The notes beneath the pieces are model-generated. The model did not search any database, was not told the origin of the DNA, and worked only from the letters and a program-made list of their open reading frames with translations. A DNA stretch of 64,000 bases from Nitrospirota bacterium (GTDB taxonomy: Bacteria > Nitrospirota > Nitrospiria > Nitrospirales > Nitrospiraceae). Numbering within the stretch: the first letter of the stretch is position 1; every line of letters starts with the position of its first letter. Both the position numbers and the translations under genes were made by a program. Where the stretch lies: positions 124,001 to 188,000 of the forward strand of contig JAUXVD010000008.1 of the NCBI GenBank assembly GCA_030684575.1, in the 5' to 3' direction. This document shows, one piece after another, positions 59,874-64,000 of this stretch.

Positions 59874-61045
59874 GTTTTTGGCAATCGCTCACGGGACCGG
59901 TGATCGGGATGGCGCCCATGGACGGGGTCACCGATGCCACGTTTCGCCATACCGTGGCGATACATGGCCATGCAGACGTCTCCTTCACGGAGTTCACGCA
60001 TGTGCATGACGTCTGCCGTGGGCCGGAGTTTTTGCTGGATTCCCTCATCTATAACGAGGCGGAGCGACCGATCGTCGCGCAGCTCTATGGGAAAGACCCG
60101 GACCTCTTTTATCAGGCTGCCCATGCAGTCTGTGAGTTGGGGTTCGACGGATTGGATATCAACATGGGCTGTCCCTCGCGCAGTGTCGCCTCATCCGGCT
60201 CAGGCGCGGGGCTGATTCGAACGCCGGACGTGGCCCATGCGATCATGCAGGCCGCTCGACGAGGGATTGCCGATTGGGCGGCCGGACAGACCCTGGAGGG
60301 TGCGGGACTCAAGCAGAGTCGAGTGGCGGCCTTCGAGCGGATGAACGAGCAGCGGCAGAACGCTCGCCCGCTTGTCCGCCGGACGATTCCGTTATCCGTC
60401 AAGACACGCCTCGGCTACGATGTCGTCGTCGTCGATCGTTGGATCGAACATCTCCTCATGGAGCAGCCAGCCGTGATCTCCCTGCATGGACGTACCCTGG
60501 AGCAAATGTATCGAGGGGAAGCAGATTGGGCTGCCATTGCGCGGGCGGCAGAGATTGCGCGGGGCAGCGGGACCCTGCTGTTTGGAAACGGCGACGTGCA
60601 TAGTCTCCAGGACGTGGTCCGTCGTGTCCGGGATACCGGGGTCGATGGGGTGTTGGTTGGGCGCGCCGTGCTCGGGGCCCCCTGGTTTTTTCGGCAGAAA
60701 GAGGACGCGCGAATGTTGCTTCAGCAGCAGCTGCCTGGCCGGGGGCCTGAGCCGGTGGTGCCGCCACTCGACGTGCGGTTCGAGATGTTGCTCGATCATG
60801 CCAGACGGTTCGAAGCGGTGAGCGGGACGGGGCAGTTTCGGCGGATGCGTAAACACCTGGGGTGGTACTGCAAAGGGTTCCCTCATGCCGCCTCACTCCG
60901 GGCCAACATGGTCCGAGTCTCGTCGGTCGTCGATGTGGAGCAAGTGCTCGCTGATTTTCGCATGACCTGTATGAGTCTTGAGGAAGGCCCTGAGCAGATC
61001 TCGCTCGAACCCCTAGCCTCCATTGAGTCCTCTTCGGCGTTGTAA
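59870..61045 (+). CDS. tRNA-dihydrouridine synthase family protein
   Basis: The 391-residue protein has the Dus flavin-binding TIM barrel: GMAPMDGVTDATFRH, PIVAQLYGKDPDLF, DINMGCPSRSV with the catalytic cysteine, PLSVKTRLGYD, ISLHGRTLEQMYRG, and FGNGDVHSL...GVLVGRAVLGAPWFF. It reduces uridines in tRNA D-loops with FMN. The segment after the cysteine (ASSGSGAGLI) is unusual compared with VKKGAGSAL. A ~35-residue insertion rich in Ala, Arg and Gln lies near residue 140-175. ATGA overlap couples it to the MNIO-like gene. Confidence 0.88.
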   Translation: MSFWQSLTGPVIGMAPMDGVTDATFRHTVAIHGHADVSFTEFTHVHDVCRGPEFLLDSLIYNEAERPIVAQLYGKDPDLFYQAAHAVCELGFDGLDINMGCPSRSVASSGSGAGLIRTPDVAHAIMQAARRGIADWAAGQTLEGAGLKQSRVAAFERMNEQRQNARPLVRRTIPLSVKTRLGYDVVVVDRWIEHLLMEQPAVISLHGRTLEQMYRGEADWAAIARAAEIARGSGTLLFGNGDVHSLQDVVRRVRDTGVDGVLVGRAVLGAPWFFRQKEDARMLLQQQLPGRGPEPVVPPLDVRFEMLLDHARRFEAVSGTGQFRRMRKHLGWYCKGFPHAASLRANMVRVSSVVDVEQVLADFRMTCMSLEEGPEQISLEPLASIESSSAL

Positions 61046-61678
61046 ATGTCACTCATCCTGGCTTCAACCTCACCGCGCCGTCGCGAGTTGCTCGCATTGC
61101 TGGGCGTCCCCTTCCACGTCGCGAGCCCATCGTTCGAGGAGTTGCTGGTGTCCGGTCTCACCGCGATCGAGCAGGTGCAGTCTTTCGCGCAGGGTAAAGC
61201 GCAGTCGGTCGCGAGGCTCGCGCCAGAAGAGATCGTGTTGGGGAGCGATACGGTCATCGAGCTGGATCATCACGTGCTCGGGAAGCCGGCTGACCTTGTG
61301 GAGGCCCGAGCGATGCTCAGGCGCCTGGCCGGCCGTGACCATCGAGTCCTCACGGCGGTTGCGCTGGTCTGTTCAGCTCCTGCGATGGACGTGGTCGCAC
61401 TCTCCGCAGCGGTCGTCCGGATGAAGCCCTTCGATGAACGACTGCATGAGCACTATCTGGGGACCAGAGAAAGTTTGGGGAAGGCCGGCGCCTATTCGAT
61501 TCAGGGAGCAGGCGGAGACCTGATCGATTCCATTGCTGGCGATTTTCCCACCGTGGTTGGCCTGCCGCTTCGTCTGGTTGCCCAGTTGCTGGCGCAAGCC
61601 GGCGTCAGCCTGCCGGTCGATCTTGAGGAACTGTATGCTGCCAAGCCCTACGCCAACTGGGCTCGCTTCTCGGTCTGA
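61046..61678 (+). CDS. maf: Maf-family nucleoside triphosphate pyrophosphatase
   Basis: The 210-residue protein begins MSLILASTSPRRRELLALLG and has the Maf motifs VLGSDTVIELDHHVLGKP, RDHRVLTAV, the YLGTRESLGKAGAYSIQGAGG active-site segment and a final VVGLPLRLV. Maf proteins hydrolyse non-canonical or canonical NTPs. The ATG directly follows the dus stop, so the three genes from 58383 form one operon. Confidence 0.92.
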   Translation: MSLILASTSPRRRELLALLGVPFHVASPSFEELLVSGLTAIEQVQSFAQGKAQSVARLAPEEIVLGSDTVIELDHHVLGKPADLVEARAMLRRLAGRDHRVLTAVALVCSAPAMDVVALSAAVVRMKPFDERLHEHYLGTRESLGKAGAYSIQGAGGDLIDSIAGDFPTVVGLPLRLVAQLLAQAGVSLPVDLEELYAAKPYANWARFSV

Positions 61679-61746
61679 TTGCAAAGGAGTAGGGGTTTCC
61701 GTACAATACCGCCCCATCATTTGTTGTCTTGTTTACGGAGGACGTT

Positions 61747-62418
61747 ATGAGCGTGCGATGCCTGACATCAGTGGCGCAGGTTGGAGTCGTTGTCACCTGT
61801 GTTGTCGTGGGTCTGCTGACGGTCGTCGGTCCCCAGACGGCCCTGGCGATCGATGTGAAATTATCCGCGGAAGAGGCGCAGAAGGCCTTGGAAGCCGGGC
61901 GGGCGCCGATGGAGAAGGCCAATAGCCCGGAGGACGTCAAGAAAGTTCTTCAGCAAGCTTCCCTGGTGACGCGAGTGGGTGCCGATCCAGAGAAAGATTC
62001 CTGTGGAGCCAGTGCCATCCTCAGGACCAAGCGGTATCGCCTGGAAGCCTTTGGCCGGCAGGAAGCGGCCGAGTCTAAGAAGCGAAAGATGGATGTGCGT
62101 ATGCCCGACGAATTCATCAAGAAAGTCGTGGACATGCCCAATATGGAAATCGAAGTGCAGCTCTGTGGCGATGACGAGTATTTTGCAGAAGGTGCCTTGA
62201 TCGAGTTGCAACAGGGCTCCAAGAAGATCAAGCCCATCGATATCACCAAAGCCGAACGTGGCCGAAAGAATGAAGGCAGTGGACCGGCCTACCGCTCGCG
62301 CTTTACGGCATCGTTCGCGTATGAAAAGTTTGATCCCCAGGCAGCGTCCCTGTTCGTCGTGAATCTTCAGGATGGAAAAGAGGCGAGAATCGCCGCTGAT
62401 TTCTCCAAGGTAAAGTAG
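61747..62418 (+). CDS. Secreted protein of unknown function
   Basis: I do not recognise this 223-residue product. It starts with a signal peptide (VGVVVTCVVVGLLTVVGPQTALA) and continues as a charged soluble domain of about 195 residues with an amphipathic helix (LSAEEAQKALEAGRAP) and strands (MEIEVQLCGDDEYF, ARIAADFSKVK). Two cysteines (DSCGAS and QLCGDD) could form a disulfide in the periplasm. GGAGG lies five bases upstream of the ATG, and a strong terminator follows. Confidence 0.65.
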   Translation: MSVRCLTSVAQVGVVVTCVVVGLLTVVGPQTALAIDVKLSAEEAQKALEAGRAPMEKANSPEDVKKVLQQASLVTRVGADPEKDSCGASAILRTKRYRLEAFGRQEAAESKKRKMDVRMPDEFIKKVVDMPNMEIEVQLCGDDEYFAEGALIELQQGSKKIKPIDITKAERGRKNEGSGPAYRSRFTASFAYEKFDPQAASLFVVNLQDGKEARIAADFSKVK

Positions 62419-62437
62419 CGCAGCCTTTTCAATCCTG

Positions 62438-62470
62438 CCCCTGACAGCGAGTCTATACCGCTGTCAGGGG
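62438..62470 (+). terminator. Terminator after the secreted-protein gene
   Basis: CCCCTGACAGCG (62438-62449) and CGCTGTCAGGGG (62459-62470) form a perfect 12-bp stem with a 9-base loop. CCTGTTCTTCC follows. The U-tract is weak, but the stem is strong. Confidence 0.7.
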
Positions 62471-62533
62471 CCTGTTCTTCCATCCCCGTTCAGTCAGCCG
62501 TTGGTCCCACCCTTGCATTTTCATTCCTGTACG

Positions 62534-62550
62534 TTGGCAAAGCCGGTGCA
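62534..62550 (+). promoter_or_regulatory. Candidate sigma-54 (-24/-12) promoter upstream of the NtrC-like gene
   Basis: TTGGCAAAGCCGGTGCA keeps the invariant GG (62536-62537) and GC (62548-62549) with exactly 10 bp between them, plus the T upstream and CA downstream of the consensus. It lies about 130 bp before the regulator start. A perfect dyad TTGACC-N6-GGTCAA (62620-62637) lies between them and could be an operator. Confidence 0.4.
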
Positions 62551-62680
62551 ATCGTTGGAACATTGGGGCGTTTGTCCCCAAAGGTTGGGCTGTGCCTGTC
62601 GCATTTCGCGACGGGAGGCTTGACCATACTTGGTCAAAGGGCTAGCGTCTGATTTCCTGTCAGCAGAGAAGGAGTGCAGC

Positions 62681-64000
62681 ATGACCGAAGAGTGGGGTGC
62701 GATTCTCGTCGTCGATGACGATGCGGAAATGCGAGAACTTGTCCATGATGTTCTCAAGGACCGTGGGCATCAGATCACGATGGCGGGGAGCGGACCGGAG
62801 GCTCTCAAGCTGTTGGAGGAAAAAGACCACGCGGTCGTGCTGACGGATTTGCGGATGAAAGGGATGCTGGGGACGGAGTTGCTCACGGAGATCAGGCGCC
62901 TCTACCCGGACATCGGGGTCATACTCATGACCGCGTTCGGGTCGGTGGACACCGCGGTGGAGGCCATGAAGCGGGGCGCCAGCGACTACTTGACCAAGCC
63001 GGTGAAAAACGAGGAGTTGGTTCGTGTGGTCGAGCGCGCGATTCGCGAAGCGGCGTTACGACGGGAAGTGAATCGGCTCCGGCGGGAAGTGCACAAGGAG
63101 TATAGCTTCCATCAGATTATCGGCAAGAGCAAGCCGATGCAGGAGGTGTTTGACCTGATCCGGCGCGTGGCCGACAGTCCCACGAATTTATTGATCACCG
63201 GCGAGAGCGGAACCGGCAAAGAATTAGTGGCCAAGGCCATCCATTATAATAGCGACCGCAAGGATGCGCCGTTCATTCCCGTCAACTGCGCCGCCATCCC
63301 GGAACAGCTGCTCGAAAGCGAGCTGTTCGGCCATATGCGTGGCTCATTCACGGATGCCAAGGTGGATAAGCGGGGCCTCTTTGAAGAGGCGCAAAAGGGG
63401 ACGCTGTTCCTCGACGAGATCAGCGAACTGCCATTGATGCTGCAGGCCAAGATTTTGCGCGCGATCCAGGAGAAAGAAATCCGTCGTGTGGGGGCGAACA
63501 AGCCGATCGCGGTGGATGTCCGCATCATTGCGGCGACGAATCTCAACCTGACGGAAGAGGTCAAGGCGAAACATTTCCGGGAGGATTTGTATTACCGGCT
63601 GAATGTGATCGAACTACGCCTTCCCCCCTTGCGTGAGCGTCGCGAAGATATCCCGTTGCTCGTGGATGCGTTCATGAAGAAGTGTGCCGCGTCCCGCGGG
63701 AAACAGATACAGGGCGTGAGCGAGTCTGCGCTGGCCATGCTGGTGGATTATGCCTGGCCGGGCAATGTGCGTGAATTGGAAAATGTGATCGAACGGGCCG
63801 TCACGCTCAGCCGGAGCGAACAGATTGTCCCGGACGACCTGCCGGTGACGCTTCAGGGCGCCCGTGGCGACCGGAGACTCCTCGATGATGCGGCTGAACG
63901 GACCCTCCCGCTGGACCAAGTGGAGAAAGAATACATTCTCAAGATCCTCGAGAAGACCGGCGGCAATAAATACCAGGCCGCGCAAGTACTCGGGATCGAT
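62681..64000 (+). CDS. NtrC-type sigma-54-dependent response regulator (partial, cut by the right edge)
   Basis: The first 440 residues are visible. The receiver has acidic residues at 12-14 (VDDD), the phosphorylated D56 (VVLTDLRMKG) and K106 (YLTKPVKN). The AAA+ domain has Walker A at 174-181 (GESGTGKE), Walker B (GTLFLDEI) and the sensor/arginine-finger region FREDLYYRLNVIELRLPPLRERREDI. The sigma-54 contact loop, normally GAFTGA, reads GSFTDA at 221-226. The C-terminal Fis-type helix-turn-helix begins at KTGGNKYQAAQVLGID and is cut off. AAGGAG precedes the ATG. No cognate kinase is seen next to it in the window. Confidence 0.92.
   Translation, partial: MTEEWGAILVVDDDAEMRELVHDVLKDRGHQITMAGSGPEALKLLEEKDHAVVLTDLRMKGMLGTELLTEIRRLYPDIGVILMTAFGSVDTAVEAMKRGASDYLTKPVKNEELVRVVERAIREAALRREVNRLRREVHKEYSFHQIIGKSKPMQEVFDLIRRVADSPTNLLITGESGTGKELVAKAIHYNSDRKDAPFIPVNCAAIPEQLLESELFGHMRGSFTDAKVDKRGLFEEAQKGTLFLDEISELPLMLQAKILRAIQEKEIRRVGANKPIAVDVRIIAATNLNLTEEVKAKHFREDLYYRLNVIELRLPPLRERREDIPLLVDAFMKKCAASRGKQIQGVSESALAMLVDYAWPGNVRELENVIERAVTLSRSEQIVPDDLPVTLQGARGDRRLLDDAAERTLPLDQVEKEYILKILEKTGGNKYQAAQVLGID

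Overview
The window comes from a Gram-negative bacterium with moderately high GC, most probably a member of the Nitrospirota such as Nitrospira. This is an inference from gene content and organisation: a complete isc-hscBA-iscX iron-sulfur operon, a rubrerythrin / GlpC-like Fe-S protein / DUF3501 cluster, pyruvoyl-dependent arginine decarboxylase beside a deoxyhypusine-synthase-like enzyme, and an outer-membrane export system. No rRNA or taxonomic marker is present to prove it.

Region 1 (1-7540) is accessory DNA. At the left edge are the end of an OLD-type nuclease gene and a large gene for an Mrr-like nuclease fused to a STAND NTPase. Each is followed by an imperfect palindrome with the architecture of an integron attC site, so this looks like the tail of a cassette array carrying anti-phage genes. 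After an AT-rich spacer comes a compact integrative element: a small helix-turn-helix protein, a Rep_trans-type replication initiator, a RadC/JAB protein on the opposite strand, a second helix-turn-helix protein, and a tyrosine integrase ending 36 bp from the 3' end of a tRNA-Lys gene. The tRNA is the likely integration target, and the far attachment site was not found in the window.

Region 2 (7595-22850) is mostly housekeeping: tRNA-Arg, a YkgJ-type protein, HU, a sulfur-carrier-like protein with an extended tail, an rfbC pseudogene with two internal amber codons, the rubrerythrin cluster, a two-domain PTPS/QueD homologue, a hybrid histidine kinase, thioredoxin and peroxiredoxin, typA (with a terminator-like hairpin between its promoter and start codon), and a class A penicillin-binding protein whose stop codon lies in the end of a 131-bp MITE-like element.

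Region 3 (22850-36540) holds the isc operon (iscR-iscS-iscU-iscA-hscB-hscA-iscX) with two matching operator-like palindromes downstream of its promoter, and a divergent ferredoxin gene that meets an FNR-type reductase gene tail to tail. It is followed by an unusual concentration of glutamate and glutamine decoding genes: gltX, tRNA-Gln(CTG), tRNA-Gln(TTG), glnS and tRNA-Glu(CTC).

Region 4 (36800-44750) contains a polysaccharide deacetylase, a frameshifted small membrane-protein gene and a polyamine-related group: DHS-like enzyme, aldehyde dehydrogenase, arginine decarboxylase and agmatinase.

Region 5 (44750-64000) contains a four-gene export operon (HlyD-like, TolC-like, ABC exporter, 4HB membrane protein) whose ABC subunit has lost almost every ATPase motif, then purEK and a hybrid kinase lacking its phospho-acceptor histidine. 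After these come rhomboid, DHH and LOG-family genes, a CBS-PilZ protein, a fusion resembling a DUF692 (MNIO) peptide-modifying oxidase joined to its usual partner domain, a dihydrouridine synthase, maf, a secreted protein, and a truncated NtrC-type regulator at the right edge. The strongest candidates for something undescribed are the defence cassettes, the MNIO fusion without an adjacent precursor, and the exporter with a degenerate ATPase.
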